This document shows positions 45,679-58,972 of a DNA stretch of 64,000 nucleotides, piece after piece; the first letter of the stretch is position 1, and each line of letters begins with the position of its first letter. Made by a program: the position numbers and the translations under genes. Source of the stretch: Sparassis latifolia (taxonomy: Eukaryota > Basidiomycota > Agaricomycetes > Polyporales > Sparassidaceae); the NCBI GenBank assembly GCA_018466975.1, contig CM031559.1, forward strand, positions 930,001-994,000, written 5' to 3'. The notes under the pieces were generated by a model. That model ran no database searches and had not been told where the DNA came from. It was given only the letters and a program-made list of their open reading frames with translations.

Positions 45679-48177
45679 ATGTTCATATAGTCACTGAGTA
45701 CCTAGCACTGAGCTATTTTTCTAGCATCTACATATGCCCATTGGCTGTTCTGCCACCATGCTCACTTTTGTACATATACATATTTTCTCCTTCCATCCTA
45801 TTCCTGGGCGTATCGAGTTAGCCATATACAGTACATGCAACACAGGTAGCTGGAGCCAGGATCTTCAAGGCAGGTATATGTAACAATTTCACAGTGCCTC
45901 ACATTCTAGTGGGCATTCTTGAGATGGTTCCGATTGCAGGCAGGAGTTCGAACGTGCGCGTGAACATTTAACTGAAACAAGAACGTTCATCGAGTTCAAC
46001 AATCCCATGTGTGAAATTGTAAGAGGGAACCACGACTTTGTTGAACTTGGCCAAAGACGACCAAACAAAGCACCTAGGCCCGCGTTCCTTCTGGCTCTGC
46101 AAGTTTGTTCTTGAGCCTGCTTCAGGATCCCCGGACTCATGAAACGGAGCATGAGTTTTTGATCGAATGTAAGCAGTCGCGCTATTCCGTATTATCTCTG
46201 AAGTTTCCTCTTTGGATTTCACTAGTTCGGAGATTTCGTGAGTAGTGAGTGGTACAGTGGCCGTGAACAGGATGATTCGAGCATGCAGAGAGCATACTAG
46301 TAGCTGCCGATGCTCGAGGAGGCCTTGAGTTTTCTTTTTTCACTGCAGTAGGACTTGACAAACAATGTGATGAAGGCAAGCAACAAAACTCTGTTTCATT
46401 TTGATGATCAGGATGGTATCACATTCGGCGAGTTTTTGGCTGTCATTGTTGCTAGTTTACTTCTGTGTTCCCAGCTCATGTTTACTTTCCATGGGGCTAC
46501 GGTGGTCCTTCACTCACGCAGCAAGACGAGGGAAGTTTACTCGATCGTGGTGTACGTCTCGCCGTTCAGCCTGAAATTCATCCCGGAGGTCTTCACGAAG
46601 CCTGTTATGGGAATTACGGCCGAGGGATGTGCTCATCCCTCGGCCGCACTGTTCTCCCAATCAATGATAAATGTCACTCATCAGAAATATTGCAGAGGCA
46701 CTTGTTCTGCAGGATGTACTGACCTGACCTTTATACCTGCTAGAGGCCCGACATCATCTCTCGCCCATGCGATTTCCTGCCCTGCACAGCCGGCAGATGC
46801 TCGCACTTTGCACAAACATTTATTCAAGGGTACACAAGAGGTGAGGCTACGAAAATAGACTTCTCCCTCGTTTCTCCTCAAGCCGGTTGAACGGCAATTA
46901 AAAGAAGCAGCACCGGCGCAGTGGTACGTGAGGACCGTGTTTGTTCCTCCGCGAGCACTCGCCATCCTGATACGAATAATTTGCGTACAGAATTGTTGCC
47001 TTCACCGGTGAGTTCTAGCCTGCTCTCATCCTATTGACCACTGATACACACTGTCCCTTCGACGTTGACTTTCAGTACTAGCAGCTGGGCAGTATTCAAC
47101 TGTCTGGATCAGTGTAGTATCCGCATGCTGCTTCGTCGAACACCTGCTGACGGCAGTACGCATTCCGACCAGCGTTCTGCACGGCGCTTACATGCGGTGG
47201 TTGGTACCAACTCGAGCAGGCACACAACTTGGAGGGCGGATGCACCGTGAAGTAGAATGAGTCCTGTGGGATGACGAATGCCGTGGCCGCGGGTGTTGCT
47301 TCTACCAGACAAAATCAGCACAGAACAACCAGTACGTGCCACCCACACTTTCTCACCCATCCTCCAAGTACCCGTCGCCTGCAGCCAAGGAGTACACTGA
47401 GAAGTGGGTCGGCAGTCGTACGATGATGATGCCGCTTTCACCCCGTGCCCCTGTTTGTGGACTCTTGCGTAAGTTTCCGACTGTACTATGTACTTTGTAG
47501 ACGTAGTATCTGTCCTTACTGTAGTTCTGAATATATCTATTCTAGCTTATTTGTGTCTTAAAGTGTCTGGAAGATCCTCTGAGTTTGTCTGGAAGACTTT
47601 CTGACTTGTCTGGAATTGTCTGAATTGCCACTTACATGTCTGGTTTCAGAAGCTAACCTCATGGATTCAGACGCACTCGTCTGAAGCACTTAGCGGTCTG
47701 AGAGGTCTGGTAGGTCTGATTTCAGCTCGCTAAGACCGATAAAGTGAATGTGACGTTTTGCTGATGACTGCCGAATAGACCGTCACGCCCACATAAGAAC
47801 TGCATCTTCTGATACCCTAGTCAGAGCACTCTACTCGTGCGGAAATATATTCCTGACAGCATGTCGGATCCCCGAGATAAATCGTGGGCTAATCAGAGTA
47901 CATTAGCTAGTAGCCATCGACGGGAAAGCTGCTAACCTCACCCGCGAATGAGCAACTGATCGAACTGAATTATGTGCGAGTTGCGTGTTAATTTGTGTCG
48001 TTTTCCTGTTATTTGACTGCATCGCAGAATATGACGGGACTAAGAAATATTTTATGTAACCGAATGGATTTAGAACTCTTTGAAGATGAAACACAGTACG
48101 CGAGGATGTGTTCACTGATGCAGATCATATCAAGCACGTAATTGAATGTATCTAAACGTATAAAACGGGTAGGTATG
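45679..48177. other. Gene-free 2.5-kb stretch
   Basis: Open frames such as 46,355-46,858 (+) have no motif or splice support. Low-complexity GTCTGGAAG/TGTCTGGAA runs occupy about 47,560-47,720. I see no RNA gene or transposon ends. Confidence 0.5.
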
Positions 48178-50461
48178 TTACCTACCTACCGGGGGATCAG
48201 CGATCTTGGTTGCGGCAGCTCTTCCCGCCGGCCTGTTAGAATCTGGGGAGTCGAATAACATCGGAGACAGTCCGCTAGATTGGCCCGACTCGTCCGTCGA
48301 CGTGTCAAATGGTAGCTCAGAGAGAAGAATTGTCGAAGAGCCTGGGGTAGATGGTGGAGAGCGTGACGTGAGTACTGCCTGGTTAAGAGCGCCCAATTTC
48401 CCTAGACGATGCAATATTCGTGAGTTTATGAACAGAAAATTAAAACATTGTAGACCATACATATTAGGATTCTTCCATCAGAACCACATGTTCCAAATAT
48501 GTCTCCCTTAGAACTGGGGTTTGCTAACGGCACGAATCCCAATTACCAACTCGCAGGCAGTCGCTCGCGTAATGATATAGACGTACGCAAATCTTCGCCG
48601 TGATCCTCTAATGAGAGTACACAGTGGACTTCTGCCGTCTCAAACTCCCAGATATGGACTTCTCCACCGTCATCACTGGACGCCACCAGTCTTCCATCGC
48701 GTGAGAGTGCCATTAACCGTATGTCATACTGAGAGAGTCAGTATGACGCAGTGCCTCGACAAAATAACAGACACTCATACCGAATGTCGAGTGTAACCGC
48801 GTGTAGTATCCAACAATCTGATTTTCCCAGAATCATCCCCTACCAAGATACCCGTACTGTCTGGCATAAATTCGATGCTTTTGACTTCATCTTTCGCCTT
48901 GAAACGTCTCAACAGTCTGCCGGTTTCAGTATCCCAAAGCTTGACCACTTCATTGTCGAACCCTGCGGCAACAGACCGCCCATCTGGCGCCATACGAATC
49001 AAGGCCGGAATATCTTGAATTTGGACTGGCGAACAATTAGATCGTAACTAACGGAATGTATACAACTGGACCTACTAGTTTGGACAGGACTCCCCGTCAC
49101 TATATTCCAGGTCCGCAGGGTTTTGTCAAAGGACAAGGAGACGAGTGATCGACCATCTTGTGATATATCAACACCTCTCACTTTTGCGGTGTGTCCAACG
49201 AGAGTATTTTTGATGCGATGACCTGTGGCAGTAACAGTCCAGATCTGGGTCGTACGAATTCAACATCAAGAAGGTGGTCAGCACTGCTGTTAGGTTATGC
49301 CATCATTGAAACTTACATTGAGACGTCCACGTCTGCCTCCTGTTACAAGTAACCGACCATCTGGACCTAAGCAGAACGCATCAAAACCGCCGTGATCCAA
49401 CATACTATGTAATTTGGAACATCCCCCAGATTGTGCCGGACGAAAGTCATGATACCATTACAAATCAAATCAGTTGACGAGGTAAAGACAAATCAGAAGG
49501 TGACAGTACCATATTTCGGACCCCGTCTGTACTTCAACTACACGTATCCAGCGGCGTCCACATCTCACAGCGAAATACTTGCCATCTTGTGAGAAACAAA
49601 GGTGTGCTACAGCTTTCCCCATATTCCTGTTACATATACACAATAAATAAGCTATTGTCTGTGACTCCTTCAACGCAAATGTGGTACACACCAATCATAC
49701 TGATACGAGTGTATCAGTTCCACATCAATCATTCTTCTCAACACCCCGTCCTGGCTGGGAAAGAGGGCGAATCGCGCCGACCAGCCCTTTCCCTGCTCTA
49801 CACCTTCGGACGGATATAGGTCCTTCTTGCAGAGAAAACATGTTGCATTTTCACTCATCCAACGGTCTCCGCAGAATCGCTGTAGTACGGAATACACCTC
49901 TAAGTGAGTTACTCGGTAGTAACAAGGGAGCGAACGCACATGAAATACATGGCCGCACGGGTACTGTCTGAGAGGTTCCTGTTCTGTCTCTTCCACTGGT
50001 CCAGGCTCGGACTTCTGCGTAGATTTCGCTTTTGGAGGTAAGAAATCCTCCAAACATAAGTAACATCTAGAGTTCTGGTCCTCCAAAGTGACGTCTACGA
50101 GATCTGAGTCCTCCCATTCAGGAAAGTTGTGAGCGCTCGCATGAGACGTAACCTCTGGCACCGGGATGTAGCGGACGAGGGGAAGAAAGTCAATCGCCTT
50201 GGCGCGGAAGACACGTCCAATGGAGTGGTCGCTGGAGTGACTGCTGGCCCGGGACTCATCGCCGGAGTGATTGCTGGTGTTATCGCCAGGGGGTTCGTCT
50301 GAAGGTTCGTTGGACTGTTCGCTGGCGTCTGCGCTGGAATGGTGGTCTGATACTTCAGTAGGGGATCCGTTGGATCCCGAATGTTCGCTGGTGCTAGGCT
50401 CATCTCGAGGAACTGGCACAACCATGCTTCGACCAGTTCGTGCATCACGGAGTCGGCGCAT
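48178..50461 (-). CDS. RING-H2 / WD40 fusion protein, paralogue 1
   Basis: Eight exons fit in phase: 50461-49940, 49879-49692, 49626-49510, 49404-49317, 49244-49076, 49013-48781, 48728-48587 and 48401-48178. The product is 560 aa. A Ser/Glu/Asp-rich N-terminus leads to the shared block LPLVRYIPVPEV. A RING-H2 finger follows: C133-x2-C136, a long 32-residue loop, C169-x-H171-x2-H174-x2-C177, then C188-x2-C191. Its histidine/cysteine centre is formed across a splice. WD-type blades follow, for example HIKNTLVGHTAKVRGVDISQDGRS with TLRTWNIVTG, and VVKLWDTETGRLLRRF. The tail is Ser/Pro/Thr-rich. RING-H2 domains usually recruit ubiquitin E2 enzymes, so an E3 ligase with a propeller substrate arm is a fair inference; the substrate is unknown. 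Confidence 0.88.
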
Positions 50462-51444
50462 GACTGTGCAGGTGAGTACAATATAAGGATGAAATCACCA
50501 AAAGATCGACAGAGTGATCGGTACTTACTTCGCCAAATGCTTACACGACACCTTGTATGTGTGCTTTTAACACGATGTCTCAGACGACGCGCATGTTGGG
50601 CAGCCTAGGGGGGCCCGCTGAATCCACGCTATGTCCACGGATAATTTAAAGCCCTTCCCGGCACGCCGCATCTTCTCCGATTGGACGAGGTGTTAACAGC
50701 ATGAGCGGGCAATCCGGATCTCTGGGCGACCACGAGTACATTATCAAGAACTGTCCTATTGCATGCGCGGTGATCTCTGAGCAAGCGCTGATCAAATTGA
50801 GTGCATCAGTCAATGGAGCTTGATATGTTCCATGCAAGTGCAATCATGTGCCGTTGGCGCCATAAGGTAGGACGTATTCCTACCCTGAACAGTGCTTGGA
50901 GCCAATCACCACTCACTTGTGATTCGACGTGATGCCATGATGCGCAAAACCATTCTCACTACAGGTATGGTCGCCGTATTCGAGATCGTACAAAGGAACT
51001 GCACACCTACAAAGTAACAGCCACAATATATTACAAGAGTATAAAGCACTGAGTCCAAATCTGCGCAAGGCTCACATACAGACTTGAACCTTGAGGTCCC
51101 CGTAAGGCCTGACTTGAAGTTAAGAGTGGCGTAATCATGGAAAGGCAGGAAGACTGCTGAAGCATTCACGATTCACGATATCTGTTGCCAGAGCAGGAGA
51201 CAGTCACCGTGTGGAGCTCGCTCCGTTGAAAAACGGGGTACGCACAGGGGCATAGTCTAGCGCTATGAGATATCGAGTGTTGTGAAGGGGGGACGCTGCA
51301 CCTTCTATCCATGCATCACATAGCTAGTGCCCATCGTCTCAACAATTTGGGTCACCCGGGGTTGACAGAAGAGGTGCTGGTGAAGATGTCTAATTTCCCT
51401 GAGACAGGTAACCTTCGTCAGTGTATAAGCCACGAAATAGAGAA
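50462..51444. other. Intergenic between RING-WD40 genes 1 and 2
   Basis: No supported frame. Contains the 5' flank of gene 1 and the 3' flank of gene 2. Confidence 0.5.
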
Positions 51445-53373
51445 TTAGGGATGCGAACATGTTCGAACGATGCCAGACGCACTACATGTGACGAAGCGAT
51501 TCTCCTTTTGAATGAAAGCAACACTGCGAACTGATCCGGATGGACATGTCAGCAGCGCTCTTGAATATGACCATACGATGCGGAGGTGACCCACTTCAAT
51601 CTGACCCAACCCGCAGGACGAATTGCATTTCTCCCGTCTGGGCATCCCACAAAAATACTTCTTCCCAGTCACAGGATGCTAACCAGTGTCCTTCGCGCGA
51701 GATAGTGACCGAGCGAGGATACTTCAGATGAATTTATCAACGGCATACCACGCCCACGCAGAACACACTCAACGTACCTCGGTTCCGGTAAATGTTCTTG
51801 TGGTAAACACACTCGATATATCTTCTTCGGTTCCTCGATGATTGTCGAAAATCGCGGGTGAGGCCATGTACCTCTCTAGTATTGCCGTCATGTCCCAACA
51901 TTTAAGTGGGTCCGTAGACCATGCTGATGACACAAGTCCAGTACCATCGGGTGTGAAGACCAGGTTCGTAATTGGATCATTGTGGCCTCTCCAGCGATTT
52001 AAAAGTGAGCCTGTGTCAACATCCCACAAGTCTATCATCCCGTCAGATGAGCCAACTACGATACGGCCGCTGTGACATGCAAGACGGAGGCTCCTCATGC
52101 CTTGTAGTTGTACTGTAAACATATAAATCAACATCTCCATATGTTGAAAATGCCAATGAACCCACTTGTCTGAATCATGTGACCGCTTCTGACGTCCCAA
52201 ATGTGTAGAGTCTCGTCAGCTGCGAGGGACGCGAGCGAACTACTGCCATCCAAGAACTGCATCGATCTTACAGTGGCGCTGTGCCCAACGAGCGTAGTTG
52301 TCTTCTCCGCATGCCCGTCTGCAACTTGGATGTTCCAGATCTGTAATGCGTATATTTTCGTTCATTTATGAGCGGCGACGCGTGAGCGGACATGGCTACT
52401 TATAGCTTGAATTGCGAAATTTGATACAAATGCATGACCCACCTTGATACCTCCACGGCTATTTCCTGTCACGAGGGTTGTCTCATCGGGACTGAAGCAG
52501 CAGGCTGAGAGGTAATCGTCGGTGAAGGTGCTGCGCAAGATGGAAGATGACAACGCAGGATTATAGAATACGAAAAAAAAATAATCAGTCTATCATGGGA
52601 GGACGTGGACAGACGGCAATGTACCAGATTTTAGATGCTGTCATTGTTCGGATGACACGTCCGTGTCCACCAGCATACCGCCCTCCCACTGCCAGATATT
52701 GACCGTCCGCCGAGAAATATGCAAAATCGCAAGGTCTGCATTGCGCATAAGTCCGTTGAGCTTAGAGCATGCCGACCTTGTTCTAGAAATTACACACTCA
52801 CTCGGCAGGCATTGTATAGAGAAGATCAACCTCAACTACCCTTCTGGCGATCCCATGCTGACTGCGAATAAGGTTGGACACCGCAGACCAGTCACTATTC
52901 TCTTTCAAACAATCAGTTGGATATGGCAGATCAGTTGGACCGAGTATGTCGGCTTTGCACAAGAAACATTCGGAGTGCTCTCGCATCCAAGCTGCAGCAC
53001 AGTCTTGCTATGGAGTGCGAAAAATCCTATCAACTTGGGGATGAGCACTGCAACAACTAAATGAACATACATGTAGAACGTGACCGCATGGAAACTGCGT
53101 GAGTGGTTCTGGCGCTGCTGTCTCTGGCACTTGTGCGATTTGGACGGAATTCTTGCGGGGTGGTTCGTAATCGTCCAAGCAGTAGTAGCATCTTGAATTA
53201 TGATCCTCCAGAGGCACATCCGGGAGATCTGAACTTTCCCATATTACAGACTGAAATTTATCGCCAGATGCCTCTGCTGGGATATAGCGGACAAGCGGAA
53301 ATGTGAAGAGTCTCGTTAGCTGGCCCAACTCTCCCAGCAGCCGTCGCTGGCCTGGACCAAGCGCAGATTCCAT
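51445..53373 (-). CDS. RING-H2 / WD40 fusion protein, paralogue 2
   Basis: Start at 53,373 (MESALGPGQRR). Exons 53373-53071, 53007-52802 and 52735-52625 are firm. The RING reads CYYCLDDYEPP, then PCGHVLH|QDC and CFLC, with the splice inside C-x-H-x2-H-x2-C as in paralogue 1. WD blades follow: YFSADGQYLAVGGRY, CCFSPDETTLVTGNSRGGI, HSATVRSMQFLDGSS with TLHIWDVRSG, SSDGMIDLWDVDTGSLLNRWRGH, DPLKCWDM and WLASCDWEEVFLWDAQTGEM. After QFVLRVGSD a TGA appears where paralogue 3 has sense codons. The conserved last blade (LLTCPSGSVRSVAF) is then reached only by another splice or is lost, so the 3' limit is uncertain. Its divergent neighbour is a decayed ULA1 copy. Confidence 0.82.
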
Positions 53374-54560
53374 TCTTCGAAACGGGAGGCGTGAAACTTT
53401 CAAATAATACACGAGAGCGCCGACGTGATAGTGAGGACCAGCGGGAGGACGGGGTCTTGTTGCGCGCGATCAAGGTACATCCAGAGAAGTCGATGAGGAA
53501 TGAAGACAGGTGGCAAAATCTTACTCACCTAGCTGCAAAGCAGCGCGAATCATTCTTGTCACATGCAACCGAGTCGTGTCCGGAAAGAAGTAGAGTCGAT
53601 GAATGGACCACTGATAAGTATGGCCGCAGTATCGCAGCCACGGCCCCATTGAGGTGGCAGTATTGAATTTATCGCCGCCGTCCTGGAACCTGGACATCAT
53701 CCACAACTAATATAAAGACACTAGATGACGAGACCATGGAAAGATCCGGCACTTGCCAGAGGCATGACAGGCAATGGCCTCGGACAATCTATCAATGGAC
53801 ACCTGAGACCAACGCAAATTTGCTACCTCGACAAATGATGAATTTCGTGCCCACTACAAAGCAACCGTTTGTAGATGAAACACAGTTTCTATTTGCCGAA
53901 GTAACAAATTCAACTGGTCAATTGAGTCCCTATTAAGTCCTGATCACACATGTAAACTTTATCAATAAATTTGTACTGGCGACAAACGGTGACATTGTAA
54001 GGCAGGCAAACCTTACATTCACTCAGGGACAAATCCGGGAGGGTCTCAAGTGGGAGGTGGATTGTAGAGATGGAATCGTCTTATTAATGGGAATCAACTG
54101 TTCCTTGCACTGTACGGATGGACGAAGGTTTAACGTTTAACTGCAATGATTTGTCATTCGGAGGACAGTTTTACTATCCTCCGATCACCCTCCATGTAAG
54201 ACAACCAGCCTATTACGCTGGGATCTCAGGCCGAACATGTCCACAGTCTTGTCAGAAAAACTCTTTGTCGAGTGCGCAGAATCCAGAAGCTCAGAAAGAG
54301 GCTTTTAAGACACTCTCCTTTCTGCTATCTGCCTGATGCGGCTGCTGGTAAGTCACCATCGCCTGTCGTAAGGGTACAGTCTCACTTGCCATCATGGCAA
54401 AGACTCAACTTGCCCGTCCGTGCTGCGCGAGCTGCCCAAACGTGCGCCAACGCGTCCGCCACATGTGACTAGTTGACTCTTCGTTGAGAGCCACGCCGCC
54501 GTTTGTATCATGATCCAGTACGTTGACTGTGTACCCTCTCCGTCCATCGCCGACTCTTGA
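53374..54560. other. Intergenic between RING-WD40 gene 2 and the ULA1 pseudogene
   Basis: About 1.2 kb, much longer than the 237 bp that separate the equivalent intact pair. No frame with a motif. Confidence 0.5.
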
Positions 54561-54564
54561 GCAG

Positions 54565-55375
54565 GGGTTAGCCAGATAGTAAGACCCGCTATGATCGACA
54601 GCTAAGGTGCGTCGACGAGCAGTTCTCCCAAAGTGCTTATTTGTCTCACTGATAATGTACGTTGTGGGCGCTGGGCAGCCTTTGGTCGATCTGCATTGCA
54701 GTCATCTCGTATTTTGATCACTTCCGCCTCTCCTACTTCCGCCGCCATCCTCAAACACCTCGTCCTTCCTGGCATCTCACTTTACTCCCCTCGATCCAGC
54801 ACTAGTACCCCCCGCAGACGCAGGACACAATTTCTTCTTGAATGGACCTACTAGCGTCGGCAGCTCGCGCGCAGAGGCAGTCCCACTTCTCCGGGAATTG
54901 AATGACAGCGTCTCCGCTGAGGCGACTACGAAGGATATCAACACGCCGCTGGCGATAGATGATGGCCGCGATTGGGTCCGGAACCTTTCGCTCGTTATCA
55001 CACACAATCTCCCAAATGACACTCTGGACACCCTCTCGCGTCTGCTCTGGGACGCTCTCACTGGCCCGCAGCTGATCGCAGTGCGCTCTGCTGGCTTCCT
55101 CGCAGATTTCTACGTCCGGTTCCACGAGCACTGCGTTTCGCAGCCGCACACTGATGAGACTGCTCCGTCGCTACAGATTACGCGATCTTTCCCTAGGCTC
55201 TTGCGGTGGGCGCGTGACTGTGACTTGTCCGCGCTTGACCCTACCGCCCATGCTCATATTCTTTTCCCCGTGCCGCAGCACAGCGAGGCGCTCACTGCGA
55301 CTGATACGGAGAAGAACCACTTTGCGGTGTTTCAAGCACAAAAGTGGAAGCTGAGCGAAGAGAACTAAACCAAGC
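54565..55375 (+). pseudogene. Truncated copy of the ULA1/NAE1 gene
   Basis: Aligns with 59,340-60,190 of the intact gene. The codons for RYDRQLR are present at about 54,585. The acceptor of the next exon has changed from TAG|G to TAC|G, and the region equivalent to GVGHFALLDPDVV is frameshifted. From NFFLNGPTSVGSSRAE the frame is open through LSLVITHNLPNDTL and LIAVRSAGFLADFYVRFHEHCV. It then runs, without the intron of the intact gene, into a worn copy of exon 4 (TEKNHFAVFQAQKWKLSEEN, stop 55,368). About 300 C-terminal residues are missing. It cannot make a working E1 subunit. Confidence 0.9.
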
Positions 55376-56823
55376 CGTGACCGTAAGGCATCTGGGCCGA
55401 GTCCGCATGTAATTCGCCCGGCTCCTAGCTGCCTCAGCGTGTTCTAGCTGAGGTACATCACTGCTGAACACCGACTTCCTTGCTTTGTTGGGCACACTTA
55501 ACAGATGACGGATCCGTAGCAGCTAGCATGATTTCCACCATGCTCCGGATATGAAAACGCATGCGAACGGACCCGATAGCGTTGTGCGCATAGGACACTG
55601 TCCTGCTTAACAGTGTCTCTGCCGATTGCCTGAGTATTGCAAGTGGTGTGGCCTAGGCTCGAAACCAGCCGCCTTGTATGTGGGAATCCCGCCGCCTCTC
55701 TTCCGCTCCTCCCTCCCCCGCCCCATCGTACATAGCATCGCATTGGTGCATTATAGAGACTGGTCACGAGTCTAGGTGTTGCCTACTATAGAGACATTCT
55801 TGCTACTGTGGACTACGCGGTCTTTCCCCTGCGCTTCTCAATTGAACGCGTCCTCCATGTGCCGAACGGCAAAATCCACATATATTTCTTGTATCTTCGT
55901 GGCAGATATGTGATTGATATATGAGCCTGCTCTTCATTACAGTCCGCCCATGCCGTAGGTGTGCTGTCTGTTGTCGACGCGAAGGGAATGCGATTCGCGC
56001 AAAAAATCAAGCTCGATGTCTCACAGCTCAATGCAGTTACCGCTCAGTCTCAGTCCTACTCCACGAAGGCAGGAGCCGGCTCCGCAACGCTCGACGGATC
56101 GTTTCTGTTTCGACGTCACCTGCTTCTACCCGCTATTCACACTGCACGAGTTTCACTGCCCGAGTTCACCGCCAGCCAAGACATTTTCATCTGGACACGC
56201 TGTACAGGCGCAAGGACAGATTCAGGATCTTCGACTATGACTAGGATCGTACGACTGTGCTGAGTAGTAGTCTATCGTGTCGTGGGGCTCTGCATGAAGG
56301 TACTCCGATGATGGACTCATTCACTACGCAGCACGTTACACTGTATATATGTATTGAGTTTATTCCGACATGTGTCACTGTTTTCTTGCACGATACTACT
56401 GGGCTGATTTTGCGGACCACACGTATCCGCCACTTTGTGTGTACAGAGCGCATCAACGACGAAGACCATCCTCCGTGTATATAGCTGTCTAGATCGAGAG
56501 AAAGAAGTAATTGTTGATGAGCTGCAAGAAAGCGGTATGAAGTACTATGCGCGGACCAGTCGACAAAACCAAAAGAGTAACTCCACTCGACGTTGAGCCC
56601 CGAGGGATTTACAGCGTTCGAAATATAACTTGTATCCGGGAACTGGCTTCGTGTACATCTCATACTGAGTGCTCCTCGTCCTGACCAGTGTTATCTCGTT
56701 TACCGGACATGGTGGTGTCATTATCTACGTCTGTGCCATTAGACACCAGGAACGTGAGCCAGAGCCAAGAGACGACTTACCAGTATCGCGATCGGACATC
56801 ACGGTCGCGGCTGTGTAAATCAG
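55376..56823. other. Intergenic, possible orphan exon
   Basis: A plus-strand frame at 55,943-56,263 follows a cattacag acceptor and reads VVDAKGMRFAQKIKLDVS, but has no partner exon. The rest shows nothing. Confidence 0.4.
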
Positions 56824-58972
56824 TCAAAGGTGCTCGACGCCCGTTACGGTGTTGAACCTACCAGATGTTGCGGGGGTCGCGGTCATAGGATCTGCCTGTT
56901 CGTGCGGGTATGCTGGATCATCTGTTGAAGAAGAGGCCGGAATAGACTGTTCATGGTCAACGAGGGATTGTGTTAACGCCTCGGGTTGTGAATCTGCCCG
57001 CTTTTCGTTGAAGGTGGTAATTTTCCCTGAGATATATATACTTCGTCGGTTTATGCCGCAACACGGATAATTGTGGAAGCGCACATGTCTGAATAGTGCA
57101 TTCTTTATTAAATGTCACAACACAGCTCCTCTCCTGGTTGAAGGCAATAACATTCACTGTCCCAGATGGACATTTCAGCAACACTCCCACATGTGGCACT
57201 ATAACACAGAGGATACCCACGTAGAGGTTCAACTCGTAGGACGAATTGCAGCGCTCCTGTCTGGACATCCCACAAAAACACTGCTTCTCCCCGGAAGTCG
57301 CAGCATGCTAACCAACACCCATCGTGCGAGACAGTGGGTGAGAAAGGGTCCTTCGGATGTGTCTCTAAGCAGCGCATGATGCCCACACAGAGATCACAGT
57401 AAACATACCTTAGCCCCGGTGAACATTCTTGTAGGAGACAGGTTCAATAGACCTTCAGTAACCTGGGATACCTGATGGTCCCGTGAAAAGGCGGGTGAGG
57501 TCAATCCTCTGTCCAATATTGTTGTCATGTCCCAATACTTGAGTGGGTCCTCCTGTGCCGCAGCTGATACAAGTCCAGTACCATCGGGCATGAATACCAG
57601 TCCTCTTGTCCGAGAGTCATGCCCTCTCCAGTAATTCATGAGTGAGCCATTCCCGACATCCCACAACTCTATCGTTCCGTTAGATTTGGCTACTGCAACA
57701 AAGCCACCGTGACATGCAAGACAAGAACCGGACTCGTTTTGCAACTGCACTGTAGGCACAAGTGTGAATGTCAGCATATGTTGAAATCACCAATAGACTT
57801 GCTAATTTGCATCGGCTGACCGCTCGCGACGTCCCACACGTGCATAGTCATGCCCTCTGAGAGAGACACAAACGATTGACTGCCTTCGAAGAACTGGAGA
57901 TCCCATATGTCCTTACTGTGTCCGATGAGTGTACGGATCTTCTCATTATGTCCAGGCTGGATTTTCCAGATCTGCAGCACATACACATCCAATCATTCAT
58001 GAGCCCTCATGCATGAGCAAAAACAGTCAGACTTATATCCCCATTTACGAAAGCCAGATTGAGCATGACTTACAGTAATATCACCATGATCAGTTTCCGT
58101 CACTAGAACTGTTCCATCTGGACTGAAGTGGTGGGTACTAAGGCTGTCTTCCATGAAGGAGCTGCCCGAAATTGGAACATGGTAATAAAGGAGAGTTTTG
58201 AAGTGCCATAGAGATCATCAGTCTGACGTGAAGGTGCAAGAATAGATGGTACAGCACCAGATTTCAGAACCTGTAGTTGTATGGATGACGTACATGCCCG
58301 AGCCCCGCTGCACTCTCATATACTGACCGTCCTCCGAAAAAGATCCAGATATGACAATGCTGCATCACATACAAATCAGGTGAGACAGTAGTATGCCAAC
58401 CTTGTTCTAGAAATCACAAACTCACTCTTTATCAACTGTGTGAACTGTATGAAGAAGTTCCACATCAACTACCCTTCTGAAATCCCATTCTCATCGCGGA
58501 AAATATTGGACACTGAAGACCAGCTGACGCCCTCTTGCACACATTCACTCGGATATAAGTCACTCTTGCACAGGACGCACTTAGAGTGCTCTCCTATCCA
58601 TGCTCTAGCACAGTCTTGCTACGAAGTGTGAGAAGGTTGATATAACCATTATGAAGGAGTACAACAAATCAATGAACATACATGCAAAACATGACCGCAT
58701 GGGAACCGCGTCAGCGGTTCTCGTGCTGTCTCCGATAGTTGCACATGCTGGGCGGACTTTCGGCGCGGCGGCTGGTAATCATCCAAGCAGTAGTAGCACC
58801 TCGAATTGTGGTCCTCCAAAGGCAAATCGGGAAGATCTGAATCCTCCCAATCAACAGGTTGAAGTTCGCCTCCACGAGACAAGGATTCTTCCGCGGGGAT
58901 ATAACGAACGAGGCGAAACGGGAGAAGTTCTCTCAGGTTCTCTAGCATCGATCGTGCAGGCTCGGAATCCAT
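56824..58972 (-). CDS. RING-H2 / WD40 fusion protein, paralogue 3
   Basis: Start at 58,972 (MDSEPARSMLENLRELLPF). Exon 1 is 58972-58682 with the shared LVRYIPAEE and LPLEDHNSRCYYCLDDYQPP. The RING centre PCGHVLH|QDC again spans the first intron, then comes KCVLC. WD blades include FFEGSQSFVSLSEGMTMHVWD, SNGTIELWDVGNGSLMNYWRGHD, VFMPDGTGLVSAAAQEDPLKYWDM and WLACCDFRGEAVFLWDVQTGAL. The terminal part may end at 57,108 (GEELCCDI) or splice to the blade LLKCPSGTVNVIAFNQE and a tail ending near 56,824; I could not decide. It is head-to-head with ULA1, start codons 237 bp apart, so a shared divergent promoter is likely. Confidence 0.83.

Noticed and set aside
46355..46858. Plus-strand frame of 167 codons
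   Set aside because: Mixed composition, no motif, no consistent introns, in a repeat-flanked region.
55943..56263. Possible exon with VVDAKGMRFAQKIKLDVS
   Set aside because: There is a plausible acceptor but no upstream or downstream exon and no recognised family; too weak to call a gene.
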